A stretch of 64,000 nt of DNA from positions 1,054,001 to 1,118,000 of the forward strand of contig CANTUQ010000007.1 of NCBI GenBank assembly GCA_947683425.1, in the 5' to 3' direction. The number at the start of each line of letters is the position of its first letter. Position 1 is the first letter of the stretch. The notes below the pieces were generated by a model that was not told where the DNA came from, ran no database searches, and was given only the letters and a program-made list of their open reading frames with translations. This document shows, one piece after another, positions 13,691 through 28,108 of the stretch. This DNA is from Excoecaria cochinchinensis (lineage: Eukaryota > Streptophyta > Magnoliopsida > Malpighiales > Euphorbiaceae). A program made the translations under genes and the position numbers.

Positions 13691-14699
13691 TTCCTATTTA
13701 GTTAGACCTGTCACTTGATTCACATAAACTTCAAATAATTTCGAAGTTATCAATTCTGTACAAATTTTATTTTTAAAACATTTTTTGTAAAATTTTGAAA
13801 AAGCTTGATCATTAATTTCTATGCTAACCATACAGCCAATGGCGAAAAGACGAGTGAAAAAGGGTGTTTCTCTTTTGGAAATAAAATTGAGGAAAATGGT
13901 CACAATTGAAAAATTGTTTGTTAATTTGATCTTAACTTGATTTTAGAGTAAGTTTTAGTTCGAATTGCGATTTTTTTACTTAGTTTTTTAATAAAGGCCC
14001 AACAAGCAGGCTTATTAGGCAAGAATAAATTAAATTTTGTGAGAATTGGGCTTGGGCTAGGAAACCAAAGGGCCCTGGGTTTCCCTAGTCTAGCCCACAA
14101 GACCCATGCACCTTGATTTTTAACATTTTTTTTCCACCGAATCTAGGAACAAATGTGAACTCGAAGCCCATTTCAGCATGAAAACGTTTCGTTCTGAATT
14201 AACCTGAAGCCCAAATTAATCGAAATAAGCCAATTTGATTTATAAATTATTTAATGGATTTTTATTCCTAAACTATATTCAAAATATATACACAAATGTA
14301 CAAATTTAGAGGAAATATGTATAATAGGCTAATACGTATTATTTTGCATTGTCTAAAAATATATATTTTGAATTGGTTCCTGCACACAAATATGGAATAT
14401 TTGATCCAAATAAGTTAGGGAAAATCATTTCCAAGAAAACATTGAGCATGAACATGTTTTATTTTTTCAGAAGCCTGTCTTTATTCAAACAACTTTCTGT
14501 TACAAAAGCATTTTATTGGCGACCTCGGAGGAATTTAGATTGTAATGATGATGCATGTTTAGCCACCGGAGCTTAATATATGTTGACGATTGCATCACTT
14601 AATTCATTGACATGCATCAAAATAAAATCTTTTAATCAAAATAAAATCTCAAATAAAACAAAATATTTAGATAAAAGTCAATGAATTAATATTTACAGT

Positions 14700-15040
14700 G
14701 CTCAGTGCTCCCGATAAAGTCAGAAATGGCTTTATCATTTGGTACTTTAATTGAGAGACGAGAACCAGCGCCTGAGCGGCCAGCACCCGATCGGCAATGC
14801 CCAACACGACCAGTCCCGACAAACTGTCAGCGCCAGAAGATCTCGCTCGGGAGGAAAAATAGTGATAGCAATGCTATTCTATCACATATCAGCTGACAAA
14901 AAGTTGAAAGTGGATTTTATAAGACCATGGACACCTTCCCCTGTAGACGCGTTTTAAAGCCGTGAGCATTTCGACCCAAAACGAACAATATATACAGTGC
15001 CCGACGCTCCCGATAAAGTCAAAAATAGCTTTATCACTAA
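14700..15040 (+). repeat. Single divergent copy of the USE/TATA repeat found in tandem at 54.5-55.9 kb
   Basis: The copy shares with the 54.5-55.9 kb array the blocks CCCGATAAAGTCAGAAATGG, TTGAGAGACGAG, GCGGCCAGCACCCGATCGGC, GATAGCAATGCTATT, AAGTGGATTTTATAAGACC, ATGGACACCTTC and ATACAGTGCCCG. The CCCGATAAAGTCA block occurs at both ends (near 14711 and 15010), so it is one full period plus the start of the next. The upstream element is mutated here (TCACATATCA at 14882-14891), but the 25-bp gap to TTATAAG (14917) is unchanged. Confidence 0.85.
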
Positions 15041-15497
15041 TTAAGTACTTAATATCTATATGCAATTGTCGACAACGCTAAAACTATTCGAAAAAGGACC
15101 AAATGATTGAAGTTCAATTGTAATTTTTTGTATCACCAAATTAAGACAAGCTGCATGTTCATCCTTATATAATGAGCAAGAGATTATTATATATCTTGGC
15201 TCTTTCTATAATAATAATAATAACTCATTTAAATATCACTTCACTTTCCCCCACCACTGATTGACAAGTGTTTTTATTTTCTTCAACGTGAAATTAAAAA
15301 AGAATTTATGTGCTCTAAATAAAAAAAGAAAAAAATCGAAAGTAATTAGGCTTTTCAAGGAGTAGGCCACCAACTTTTCTTTTTCTTTCAATCACAAACA
15401 AAGCTTTTTAGCCTTTTGTATTTTTGCATGACTTACTTCATCCAACGCACCTAAATCACACCATAAATCCCACTATAGACAATTGAGACATATACGC

Positions 15498-15500
<3 letters not shown>

Positions 15501-15542
<42 letters not shown>
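15501..15542. repeat. (AT)21 microsatellite
   Basis: Perfect alternating AT run followed by a short (CA)n stretch. Likely length-variable. Confidence 0.9.
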
Positions 15543-15546
<4 letters not shown>

Positions 15547-18500
15547 ACACACACACATACTATGATGATATATTAGTCTAATATGTCGAACTCCTAAATC
15601 ACATGAAAATATAAGATATTCAAATTCGACAGATAAATTGATTATAAAAAGATAGATTAGAGTATAAGGAGGTTAACATAGGAACTTCCATCCTTTTATA
15701 TAGTATTCTTTTAGCCTGAAATTAATTATTAGGGTTATAAATGTCCAGTAACAGCAGTAACAATTGAACATAAAATATAACAATTGCTCTTAATTTCGAG
15801 CCATTAATGCCTGAATCGTTTAATTACTTAAATTTAGTGGGTACAAATTGAGTAGTTCGATTATTACATAAAAATATTTTGAATATATAAGTATGTTGGG
15901 TGTAGTACTGTATATTAATAAATATATATGAACTATTTGATAAAAAAAAAAACAATATTTTTTATACTTTTATCCAATATTTCATATTTAATATATATTT
16001 GATATATCTAGCTTATCGAATCATGAGAAACATAATTTGAGGTTTACTAAAAATAAAAGAAAACGAAAAAAGAAAATTAAGGGGCATATGATTGTCTCTA
16101 CTCCAACATTTCCACATGAGATTCTATACACCATGATTGGGTGGCCATGATTGGTTTTGACTACTTTTGTTCTTAGGAAGATCTCACCTTTGACTCCCTC
16201 ACTCTCCCTCTTTCTTTTGCACTATATATGGTGTGCATTAGAAGCAGTAACATGTTCAAACAAAGTTGTACAAAAATCTAAAGTTAATTTGGTGACAGGT
16301 TATTTCATAACGATAATCACATTATATTAGTTGGCGGCAAATTTTGATGAATCATGTGTCTTTAATTTTGAATAACTTTATGAACTCGAGCTAAAAATAA
16401 TCTCATGATGCTATTCGAATTGGGTATTTTTGAAAGGTCCGCACTGATATGGACCGAATAAAATATTATATCATCTTTTATCATTGTAAAAAAATTCTAA
16501 ACTTCCATTTATAAATAATTGCCTACCGATAGATCATATATCTATACATACGAACAAGGAATCAAGTAACGGATAAATCACATAATAATTCTTTTAAGTT
16601 GTTTTGCAGGATCGGCTGTTCGAGATCTTTGGTCTCTGTCCGAACTAGGCATTTTTTTTAATTGTTTGCTTAAATTCTCAAAATGGTATCGAGATTTTGT
16701 CTTAATTAATTAAGATAGCATGAATTTTACAGAATTGTAATGATAATGGAGAGCCAAAACACGTCAAGTCCAATTTCCATCAAAATTATAAGTTCTTTTC
16801 TCAAGATTTGAAGGGATTTCCTTGAAATAAGAGGATTCTATAAAGTCACATAAGTAATAAATTGTCTGTTAACTAAAGAAAAACAGTTTTTCCATTCTCT
16901 AATTACCCAATTATCTTGATCTTTAACATGCAAAATTTGTATTTTTCACGATAAGAAAAGTGGTTGGTCAGGTGAAATATCGATCCAGTGCCCTCTTAAG
17001 GACACAAAGTTCAAACTTTTAATGATGATAAACTCACTATCATGCTATGATTTTAATCTACTTTGCTGATTCAAAAGTAAAACAAAATAATGAGAATAAA
17101 CTACTTTAAATTGTTTCATAGTTGTGGGGAACAAAATCAATTTCCAAACAGGTAAACAATGATGAAGTTTCTTTGATAACGACTGGACACCAACATCCAT
17201 AAAACCATACATAACTTTTCTTCAATTTAATTGTAAAGATTTTATGTATACATTAATTAATACTAAATTATAATTAATTAAATAACTTTTAGTTTGGTTT
17301 TTTCCCTTTTAATTCCTTAAAATTCCGACAGTTTTACATTTTCTTTGTTATGAAGGATCAATTCATGTTTGAATTTGAGAATGTAAGATAAATAAAATTT
17401 TATTGAATTAACATTTCTAGTTATTTTTAAAATATTCGATTCAATCGTACGAAAAAAATGATATATTTGGGCTATCAAGTTTGCATATTAAATGAAATTT
17501 ATAAAGAAATATGTATAAGAGAGAGTTTATGGAACTCAATGTTCTTTTATAACATATGACCATACTATATTAACAGTTGGTACCGGTTGATTAATAGATT
17601 AATGTCTATTAGTTATAATTAAATTTTCATAGCTAGTCTGATAAAAATTTAAACTCGGTCCAAATTTAGAAAATTCAAGTAATATAGTTCACTGATAAAT
17701 GACATTTACCTTAATGTGTCTATTTCTTCAAAATGAAAGTGACACTTTACCTTAAAAACATTAGGCTACATATAATCACTCTCGAGTGCGGTAATAAAAG
17801 TTTAAGATATAAATGGCAAAGAGAAGTGAAAGCTACACTATCCTTTTAATTAATTGGTGCATATAATTGCAACATTATGCGATCTAAGGAGGCCAATTTT
17901 GCTTCTCACTTCCATATGATTATGACTTATCAAATTGTTCTAATCACCCAATTTTACTAAACATTTAGTGCTTATTTACTTTCTTATTTCTAAATTTTTT
18001 CATACCTAATTTAGTGATGAATTGACTGCACCATGTTGGTGCTGTTGTAGGTCAGTTATGTTTACTTTCATTGAATTTATATACCCTTATAACGATGTGA
18101 TAAAAAATATATATATCCCATAAAAATTCTTTAACTTTTTTTAAATATTATAATTAAAGTTATTTTAATAGGAAAATCATGAATTTAGTATTAGAGTGTT
18201 GATATGACAAGTCAAGTTATTAGCTTAAAATATTTCGGAATATTTTACGTGAAACATTTCAAAATATAACATCTGAATGTTTCAATTTCAGCACTTTAGT
18301 TTGAAATTTATAATTTTTTCAGTTAAAATGATTTTAATTGCATATGGTGCGAATAATTATTTTTATAATGCTAATAACCTTGGATAAAATTAACCGATGC
18401 TATTGCTAAAGGTATAATATTGCTAACTCTAGTTCTTTTTAGAATTAAAAAAAAAAATACCTTAAAAAAATTATGTTTTTACCTTTTGAAATCCTCTTAA

Positions 18501-20089
18501 ATATGAAAGACTCTAATGGTATTCCAAGTAAGAAACTAACTCGTTTTTTTGGCATAATTCATGATTAAGGACCTTTTTTAAAAAAATAATGACTTGGATA
18601 TTTATCCGATTTTTTTTAAAATATACAAAATTAATTAATTTAAAATTAGATACTGCGTTTTATTATGAAATGAAATGAACATTGAAAAGAAATCCGAGGT
18701 GCTTATATGGTTAGAGACAAAATAATTAGTAGTAAGTAATTCAAGTGAAATTGAGAAAACTATAATTACAAACACAGCTTAAGCTTAGAAACTCTAAGCT
18801 GTGTCTTAAATCCAAAACTGAAAAATGATGAAAAAGGAGAGGGGTGGGGGGGCCTCTATAATAAATAAAACACCCACCCAATCATATTCAGTGTCACTTT
18901 CCTTCAGCAGCAGCAATCCCAACTACAAATCTTGCTTAGCTAAAAATGAATCCAACGAAATAAATTTCAAAAAGGATTTCAATTTTTTCAAACGCCATTG
19001 AAATTTGTACTGGTTAATTTCTTTCTGACAGACAAAGAAAATTGCACTCTTTCTTCACTTTCTATAGCAACAAATTTTCAAGATCTTTATATATATATTA
19101 TTGAAATTGCAAAGAATTCTGTTGTTTTTATCTTCTAAATGTTCAGAAAATGTAAAAATCTTTTTGCCTTCAACTTTTAACAAAAGAGAAATCTTTTTGT
19201 TTCCACTAAAATTTTGTTCTTTTTAGTGACCAACTTTCCGCAACAACCTCTTTTCAATATCATACTGTTCATACTTCAACCCTTACTACTCGTTTTTGGC
19301 TTCTAAATTTTATTTTTTAACATCGCATTCTCCTTATTACTCAGTACCTAATTTTAATGTTGAAGTTAAAGTGGCTAATAGGTTAGTTAAATTCATCAAC
19401 AGGCTATGCAAAAAAATAAAGAAAGAAAGCTAATTTTAAAAAAAAAAATGTAAAATAAATAGCTTGGTTAGAGCAAAACTCTCGCTTGTGACAGTTAGAA
19501 ATTACAAGTAAATCTTTAATAATAATGTTCAAATAAATCGAACTGTGTCAAATTTTAGAAGTCCGAACTACCCAGTTTGACTGTCAACACTACATCAATA
19601 GAATGGAGAGGGGCTAGCGAATTATAAAGAGTTCATTGAATTTATTGGTAGTGATGTGTGATTACTTTTAAAGAAAGTAAAATATATTTTTACTGCAATA
19701 AGTTCTTCTGACATAATAGTCCTAGTGTAATGACCAGAACAGTGAATTATCGAATTTGATCCCTTGTTAAAAGAATAAAAGACAAACATATTTTAATAGC
19801 CATTTTCACTTATATTTGAAGTGCAAGAAATCTTATAGAAGCAGCAAGAATCCTGCATTGGTTCCATTACTAAATGTTCTTGATTCTTTAACAAAGACAT
19901 AATTAATGCATAGGACAGCATGATATACTATGAAAAAAGTGATCTACTGTACATTAAACATTGAGTAAATGAGTCACTAAGGGCCATAATTAAGTGCCTA
20001 AAACACTAAACCACTTCTCGAAGAAGCCATAGAAAAGGCTGATGACGGGTTAAAATTAGCAACTGATGAATAGCTAAAACTAAATTGCA

Positions 20090-20735
20090 TTACAGAGTCT
20101 GAGATGGTACGCTTGAGCATAGTTCAATTGATCCATAATCAAGCAATTCCTCAATCATTTGCTCTATGTGATGATCTTCAAGTGGCTTAATAAACTGCTG
20201 GTTACTCTCAACTTGAACTTTCTTCATAACCCAATTCCCCTCTGCCTCTTGAATTTGCAATGGAGTTTTACCCATTTCCTCATTCCTTATGGCAATGCCA
20301 TTGGCAGCAGTAGTAGCACCAGAAGGAGCAGTTGTGATGTTAGAATTAGAGTGTGAAATTGGGGATTTTGTCAATTGGAGTGAAGCCATATAGCACCTGT
20401 GCAACTTGGCAGTCAAAGTTGCTGATAGAAGCTTAGAAGAAGATGATTGTGACGCATTTGGGTTATAAGGGAAATTGGTTCTAGCTCTTGGTCCACACAT
20501 GAGTCTCGCAGCTTCATCGTAAGCTCTCGCAGCATCCTCGGCAGTTTCAAATGTGCCTAGCCAAATTCTAGTCTTCCTGCAAAAAGAAACGTTTCGTTTC
20601 AGTACGCGAAATCAAAAAAGTTGGAAATTTTTTCATGTTCAGGAGATCATACAGTAGAGGATGGCGAATTTCTGATACCCAAGAGCCCCAATGCCTTTGT
20701 CGGACGCCTCGGTATCGCTGTTGTGGTCTGGCCAT
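20090..20735 (-). CDS. ERF003: AP2/ERF transcription factor, ERF003-like (ERF group V)
   Basis: There are two exons on the minus strand, 20735-20653 and 20576-20090, with a 76-bp GT-AG intron (20577-20652). The product has 189 residues. It opens with MARPQQRYRGVRQRHWGSW, and a single AP2 DNA-binding domain (about residues 8-65) continues through VSEIRHPLL, then KTRIWLGTFETAEDAARAYD, EAARLM and ARTNFPYN. The intron splits the Leu codon inside the domain, the usual position in group V (SHINE-related) ERFs. Residues SSSKLLSATLTAKLHRCYMA and the C-terminal block DHHIEQMIEELLDYGSIELC agree with what I know of Arabidopsis ERF003 (At5g25190). It is expected to act as a nuclear regulator binding GCC-box or related DNA. 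Neighbouring genes are several kilobases away. Confidence 0.95.
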
Positions 20736-23700
20736 GTTAGTGAAAAAAGAAACGTCTCTTTTAGGAAAGTGTTTGTGAAAATGCCTGAAAGAAAAAAAAA
20801 TACAGAGAAATTAAGGGAAAGAGTGATAAATGCTCGTGAAAGGGTGGGGGAGAGGTGGGTTTTTGTAGCTGGGTTTGTTCACAGACATAGGGGCAATTGG
20901 TCTCTTTTTTTCTTGGCCTGCTCTGGCAACCAATTCTAAACAATTGGGTCCCACTTTGGGCGGGCTTTTTATTCTTTATTCTTTATTTTTTTTATCTCAC
21001 AGAAATATTATTATTGATTTATTAATTAGTACCAGTTAGCTTGTTTCCAGTTATGATTATTGAAAAATATTTGAGTAATTGAGTATTCAAACTGACCAAA
21101 TTCACTTCACATGCTTATGATAATAACTCTTTTTTTATATGAAAGGGAACAAAAATCAGACCTTAGTATTCAACTGCTGCTTTGTTAAGCTTTCATTCTT
21201 CAAGAAAATCTGAGGTCATTTTCATATAGATTCTTCGTGAGAGAGTTTTATAGGAGAAGAGTTTTTCTTTTTTTCTTTTTAAATAATCATTCTGTATCAT
21301 ATATCTATTTACATGGCTATTCGAATTCACATGCGACAGTATCATGAAAAGGGTAAAATATAAATATTTTAATATATTTTATATTTAAAATTCCTACCAA
21401 AACCGTTGATTAAAAGAAAAAAAAAATCTGTATGATATAATTTCATTTTTCGGAATTGATTCCACTTTTTTTATTTTAATTATAAATGAGTTAAAAACTT
21501 CCATTTGTTCTTCTTTTAAGAAAATAAAAAATAAAAAGAAATCTTTGAACATATCACTTATCTTACATATATGTTATGCTTAAAAATTTTAGTTAGAATG
21601 AAGTCTGTATTAATTCCAATTGCTTGTATATGCGACCAAAAATTGGAGGAATATATATTATTATTTGGTAAGAAGAATAGTTGTTCATATTTTTAATATG
21701 TTCGGAAATTAATGGTCCACAGCAAAACGGTTCATGCAAGAATTTATTGGTATAAATTAGTACTATATATAATATAATTGAGAGTCAATCTTGGACAAGA
21801 AGATTAAAGATTCTTAGACCATAATAATTACCCTAACAAACTAAATCATTTAATGAAATCCTTTTCACTATAGTCCAATCAATTATACGCATCAAGATTA
21901 TTAGCAGTTAATTATTAATTACTTTTCAAAGTTTAAACCAAAATTTACGAGAAACTATTACTTAAAATGCTAAAGTAATACAATTAAACTCGATTTTTTC
22001 AACAAAAATCGAGTGTTTCCTATTTCTTGACAAGGACGGGGGCCAAGATAACAGTGCTAGTTTGAAAGTAGTTGCACCTATTTTTTTATTATTATTATAA
22101 TTATTAAAATATTATAATTTTTTACATATATGCTATTAATATTATGCAGTTGTAATTAAATCGAAATTTTTATTATTCATAAAATTTAACTCGAAACGGT
22201 AACTTTGATTTTCAAAATGAGCTGCTAAAATTGGAAACATTAGCATATGCCACATAACATAAGATAAGACAATGGTTTGGATGCCCATGTTCATGTTTAT
22301 ACTTTATACTATTGTCCCACATGCCTTGGATAAATTAAAAATATATATTCTAACGCCAAGCTAATAGTTTATTGACTTTTTCTCTTCTATTCCCTACCAT
22401 TACCTAAAATTATTTATGGATTTTGTATAAATTCAATTACCTTAATTTTTTTTTCTTAGTCCTAATACACAATTACCTTAATTTTCAAGTACTTGCCACA
22501 CAAAGTACTTTATTTATATGATGCTATATATAAATATTTTATTTTTCTGATAATTACATCTATTGTCACCGTGTAAGATGAAATTCGAATTCTTATAAAT
22601 TAGATTTATTTTTTTAAAAAAATAAATGTTATGTTAATTGGGGGGATAGAGATAAAATTAGTAGTGTATATATGATAAGATTGATAAATAAAATACAGTA
22701 AAGTTACAAATTTGGACCCAAAACACTAATTCCTATTTAAATCTAAACATCGAAGGATTGGGGAATTAGCGTTACAACTTGCTAAAGTTTTGGCATTTTA
22801 AGGAATTGAGTGAAAAAAACTGATAAGATAAAGAGAAAAAAAAAGGTACTATGTCGCAATCTTGGATTACAGCTATAAAACATGAGACTTAGTTATCAAT
22901 TAGAGGAAGGTCAACAAATCAAATTTAATTATCAAATATACGTATCAGCAAATACGAGTTCCAGATTGAAATGGACCCCACAATAATTAGCGCGTTAATG
23001 TGGGACCCAAAACACAACATGGCTGATGATAGCTTAATGTTGTCTCCCTTTGGGATTAAAACAAATATTCTACCAGAAGAAATCAACTATTTTCTTTCCA
23101 ATTTATTAGTGTTTTTACTGCGGCTTTTCATTAAAATTTAAATTTTACACTTTTAAATTTTTAATATAATTTATTTTTTTAATTTAATTTATTAATTAAA
23201 TTTAAATTTATATATTAAATTATTCAATTTTTTTAAAAATTTAAACCTAATTAATATTTTTTTATTCTTATGAAAAGAATAAAAATAAAAAATAATAAGA
23301 AACGGAAGGAGTAATAAATTTTTTTTTTATATAACTATTCGAAACTCGATTAATTTGGTATTTGAAGGTCGCGTTTAAAATAATTTCGAGATTTTTAATT
23401 GAGGAAGAAAAAATCACTTAAAAGTAATTCCACAGTTTTAATTATATTGATTAAGTTTTAATTTCATTCTAATGATAAAATAAACATAAAAAAATAATCA
23501 AAATTGAGTGCTTAATTAATTTAAACGTAATAAATATTGGACTATTACATATTATCCTGACAAAATAAAAGTTAAAAAAATAATTAATACTCCAAAAATA
23601 ACCTTTTCTAAATTGTTACATATTATCCTGCGATTATAATTTATAAATAAAATTAATAATTTGTTAGAAAAAAAAAATTCAATTACATATATGCAAAATA

Positions 23701-24171
23701 AGAATAACTTTTTTATATATAAAAAAAATACCTTCATTTATAAATAAGGATATAAAATATTTTGTCATTAAAACCCAACCTCCCACGGTTTGATGGCCCC
23801 TAGTACGGGACCAATTTAAGGCATGTATTTTGGATTTATTTGTTTGTCATCCAATGCAGCATCACATGGACTAAATAGTAAAAAGAAAAGAATTCATTGA
23901 ACAATTAAGAAAAGTTTAGAAATGTTGGTATTGGATAAGGACATTTATATGAAATATAGTAATCGTATTTTATTATATGTATCAATCAATAAAAAACATT
24001 AAGTGTGTGATGAAGCTAAGACCGCAAACATTTCCTGCGTCATCTCATTTTCTTTGCTGCTTCTCACCTTGCATATTCACATGTACATTTCACACATTTC
24101 TTTTGTTTGCTTTTTAGCTTTCTCATGCTTACTATGCTTATTCCCTTGCATCACAGTAAAATGTACCGAAT

Positions 24172-24237
24172 TAATAGTATATTGATACTTAAAAATATTA
24201 TTTATAATTTTATTTTTTAGATATCAATATACTATTA
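24172..24237. repeat. Perfect 16-bp inverted repeat with 34-bp spacer
   Basis: TAATAGTATATTGATA (24172-24187) is the exact reverse complement of TATCAATATACTATTA (24222-24237). It could fold as a hairpin in RNA or be the ends of a very small decayed MITE. No flanking duplication is evident. Confidence 0.55.
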
Positions 24238-27200
24238 GATTGATTCGTCATGTATGAGTTTAGTTCAGAGAAGAAAACTTAAAAAATAAAAGTTACATTA
24301 GTGAGTCAAAGTAAATTCATGAATACTAAAGACATGAATAACAAATTCAAAAAAGTCTTAATTCAGAATTTTTGAAGATATTTCGACAATAAAATCAGAC
24401 CACGTGAATAGAAAATTAATAGAAAATAAAAAATAATAAGAATAATAGAGAAAATATATAGGAAACTTGCTGATTTATTTTTACTAGGATTTTGTTTTTG
24501 ATCTGAATCAATTCAAAATCGGTCGGACTATTATGAGCGTAAAACTCTTTTAATATTGATTTTTGCTATTTCTAAAACTTGAACTCAAGATTTTGATTAA
24601 GAAAAACAAGTGATAAATTACTTGAAACGATCAATTTGAATATCTTTACTAGAATTTAATATAGGCTTTAATACCTTATAACGTATAAATTAATGAATAA
24701 CTATGGGTTCTCATAATTATCTGTAATTTTAATTCCTTTGTATCTGATTAATTAGTTCGGGTGGGTCAAACTTATGAGGTTGAATTTAGTTAATTTTGTT
24801 ATCATATATGAATATCCAATTTAAAATATAATTTAATTTTAAGATCCAGACATTCTTAGCATAAACAAATTAATATACCATATTATACTGCTACAGAAAG
24901 ATCCAACCTAGATTCTGAAAAAAGAAAATAAAAATTGGCAATATTTCCAAATCATCTCGTGAATATTTGTTGTTTAGTCAAAGAAATAGAATTAAGAAAA
25001 GTTTGATAATTAGTCTTGACGCGGTTGTATTGGGTAATAGCAGAAAAGAATAAGAAGGATGACGTGATTCTTGGAGTTATAAATTCCGCAGTGTATGGGA
25101 TTTGTACAGCCTGTCCGTTCCTTTTTGATTTTTTTGTGCACACCATCATCATTCCCTTTCTCATGAAAGTGAATTTCTTTTTTTTTTGCCCTTTTATTTT
25201 ACTTCCAACTTCCAAACAAACACAATACCATTTTAATTCACTAATTAGTTTCTGAAAAATTAGATTATGTCATTGCAAGTTGGACTAAATTTTATGGTGC
25301 CATCGGACTTATACTAAAATAAAAAATAGATAACAAAAAAATTTTAATTAAAAATTTATTATAAAAAATCATTTTAACGTAAATTAATCATAAAAATTAC
25401 TGAAAATAAAAAACAACATGACTTGGCACAAAAAAAACTCACATGCAGCCAAATGCATTGCCAAACCACATGTCAATGTGGAGCTGCCTTGACTGAGGGG
25501 AGAATTCAAAGGCTTCATGTGAGCATTAATTAACCAAATAAATAACAATTTTGTTTTTGTGATTTATGTAATTTTTATATACTTATATATATTTCTTATA
25601 AGCTTCACATCCAAGTCATTTTCTAGGCCATGTGCAGTGCAACTGCAAATTAAGAAAAATAATAAAATAAAAAAGTATACTTTAACTCTATTGATTTTTT
25701 TAAAGGGAGAAAAAAAAAGATCAAATACGCGTTGTTTGCTGTATTCTACTAGATGTTTTATCTTATCTTCTATCAGCTTTCGTAAAGAAAAGAACGTGAA
25801 AATAAAGTCATATTTCTTGGCTTGTTCACTTTAGTTTTGTCTGATTTAACTGACAATTAACGTTAATAATTTCAATAATTATTAGCTATAGTTCTTGAAA
25901 AATCAAAAATAGATTAGATCGGATGGAATAGCTTATTGGATCGTCAAGATTAGTTAAATCTACAATAAAAGGTATCCGATTGGATCATACGTAAACACTT
26001 TAAAATTGAAATTAGTAAAATTTAAAACGGAAAAGTCTACCTAGCTCTTAAATGTTTTGACCTGTTTATAATGTATATGAGAAATATACCTATTTATAAT
26101 GTATATGAGAAATATACTTGAAACGTACTCAAATGCTGAGAGTGAGAGTAGATAAAAGATAATAGTTTGACTGAATATACACAGTAGAGCGTGCCAATAC
26201 ACTTGACAGGGTATATTATTGCTAGTCCGATCAAATTACCTCCATAATGGTGGTTGCTTGAACGTTGGCTTATCACGTATTGGGTTTTGAGCTGATTAGA
26301 TGAACTGAGAATAGATCAAGCCCAATAGATCATCGGTATTGTCAATTAGTAATTTTTGAGGATGACATTTGAGATGAAAGGATTTTAAGTAAAGAAATTT
26401 CACAATTAGGCCCATACTCCTTTATAACAATCTCATGCTGCCAATTACCGAGGCGTTGAACTATGTGTGCCTTATCATAATTAACCTAATAGGGCCAACA
26501 TTTTTTGCAATTTCCCCATTTTCTTATTTTATAAATTTTTGTTTTCTTTATTTATTATTTAATGGGTTTTTGAATTTACTATAAAACCTAACTGCAATTT
26601 TCTCACACACAATCATGTATGAAGAAAATTCGAGACATGAGCAACACAATTGAATTAAAATGTGAGAACTCGAACCTGCGATATAAAATTAAATAAAACA
26701 AGAGATCATATAGGAAAATTCCTCTTTTTCATTTCCACACATTAATGGAATAATTTTGGTTGCAAGCTTAACGGCTTGAAATCATAATCATTCTGATCAT
26801 TTTGGAGCTAAATCTATTAAAATTAAAGTTCATTTTCCATCCAATGATAGAAAGCAATGGATCGATAGCCCCATTTTAATGGGCCAAGCCCATGATTGGT
26901 TTGCCCAAATCTATGCTACGAGTTTTTTGGTCAAGTTCACAAAATTGGAAAAAGAAAAACTTCTTAAAGATTCCTTAACAATAAAATTCTCTTCTACATA
27001 ATTTTTCGATAATTATTTTTTGAAAATCGAATCATAATCAATTAATTTTTTTTTTAAATTCTCAATTGTTTGAATTAAATGTGGTTTTTATTGTTTTTTA
27101 TATTGGAAAATTATTAACTTAAATAATTATATATCATAAATATAAAAAAAGTGATTTATTGCATATTATTCCTCTCAGGGACGGACATCAATGGTCATTG

Positions 27201-27991
27201 GTCCCGTCAATTTTTATTTTTTTATTTTTATTTTTATGATAGACCTTTCACAATAAATTTAAGAAATTGACAATGTCGTCTAGGCCTCCGAATTGAATAG
27301 GCCCTTCTATAAGAATTCAACAAAACCTTATTTTAAGCAGACATAAATCTTAGGTCTACTCTGATTCATCCAATGTATTAAATTTGATTTTAATTTAGAA
27401 TGTAATGATGAATAATTTCTAACATACATCTCAAGATCATGCAAGTACACAAAGTGTATATTCAATGTAAGTAACGGATACATAAAATTTAACGGTTACA
27501 TTCGAAATAAAAATATTATTTTTTAAAATTGGAAAATGAAATATATATATAATATGTAAAAACAAAACGAAACAAAAGTGCATGAAAAGCAAAGGCCAAC
27601 TGGAAAGCTCATGCAGAGAAATACAATTCCCATATAACTTCCGCTGAGCTCATTTCCTGCCAAGCGTACTGCATGCATACAAATTTAGAAATGAATATTA
27701 TTTTATTTTCTCCATTTATTTAATTTTATGTTTGTTTAGAGATAAATAAAAAATGAAAGTTCCAATCTAAAACGACATTGGAAATGTGTGTTCTATAGTA
27801 TAATTTTTCAGAGTCAAAAGAATACAAGAATATCTGCTCCATTAAATTGTATCATCATAATGTTATAGGAAAATCCATTAATTATACGTAAGGATGAAGA
27901 CAGATAATCAAATTCAATTGGGAATCTCGAACAAATATTAATTTCCCAATTACTTATATTAAACAAAATGTATTATTTTTATTCAAAAAGA

Positions 27992-28010
27992 ATATATATA
28001 TATATATATA
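27992..28010 (+). promoter_or_regulatory. TATA-rich tract, candidate TATA box of the prenyltransferase
   Basis: An ATATATAT run lies about 100 bp before the chosen start codon (28109), a reasonable position for a TATA box plus short leader. Positional inference only. Confidence 0.4.
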
Positions 28011-28108
28011 GAAAGAAGAGCCCAAAAACAAAATCCTAAGCTGGCAATCGGAGAGTTACAAAATTGGAGAGTGGGTAGGTGTTTATGTTTCAGAAAGTGG
28101 CAGAGAAA

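Larger units (their letters stand above)
4854..20089. other. 15-kb gene desert with transposon relics
   Basis: No protein gene is supported here. Two hAT-type elements (6797-7478, 11327-12675), a decayed LTR-like piece (about 13300-13690), a copy of the snRNA-promoter-like repeat (14700-15040) and microsatellites (8411-8434 TAA; 15501-15542 AT) are listed separately. A 74-codon minus-strand frame at 9868-10092 has ordinary, not low-complexity, composition and a good ATG context, but I do not recognise it. The remainder is AT-rich DNA without readable structure. Confidence 0.65.
20736..28108. other. 7-kb intergenic region between ERF003 and the prenyltransferase
   Basis: AT-rich, with no supported gene. 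A perfect 16-bp inverted repeat lies at 24172-24187/24222-24237 (listed separately). A 30-bp near-perfect tandem duplication containing TATAATGTATATGAGAAATA lies at about 26064-26120. Sequence just above 20735 is the presumed ERF003 promoter, but I could not pick a TATA box in it. The rest shows nothing readable. Confidence 0.6.

Noticed and set aside
18840..18990. TATA-like CTCTATAATAAATAAA followed by a leader-like stretch and a short ATG frame
   Set aside because: The frame has five codons before a stop and no following exon was found; may be a non-coding transcript but cannot be supported.
23270..23320. Possible Stowaway end (AACGGAAGGAGTA)
   Set aside because: No matching left terminus or TA-flanked partner within reasonable distance.
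27175..27300. CAGGGACGGAC motif resembling a hAT terminus
   Set aside because: The opposite end and the 8-bp duplication are absent; too short to call.
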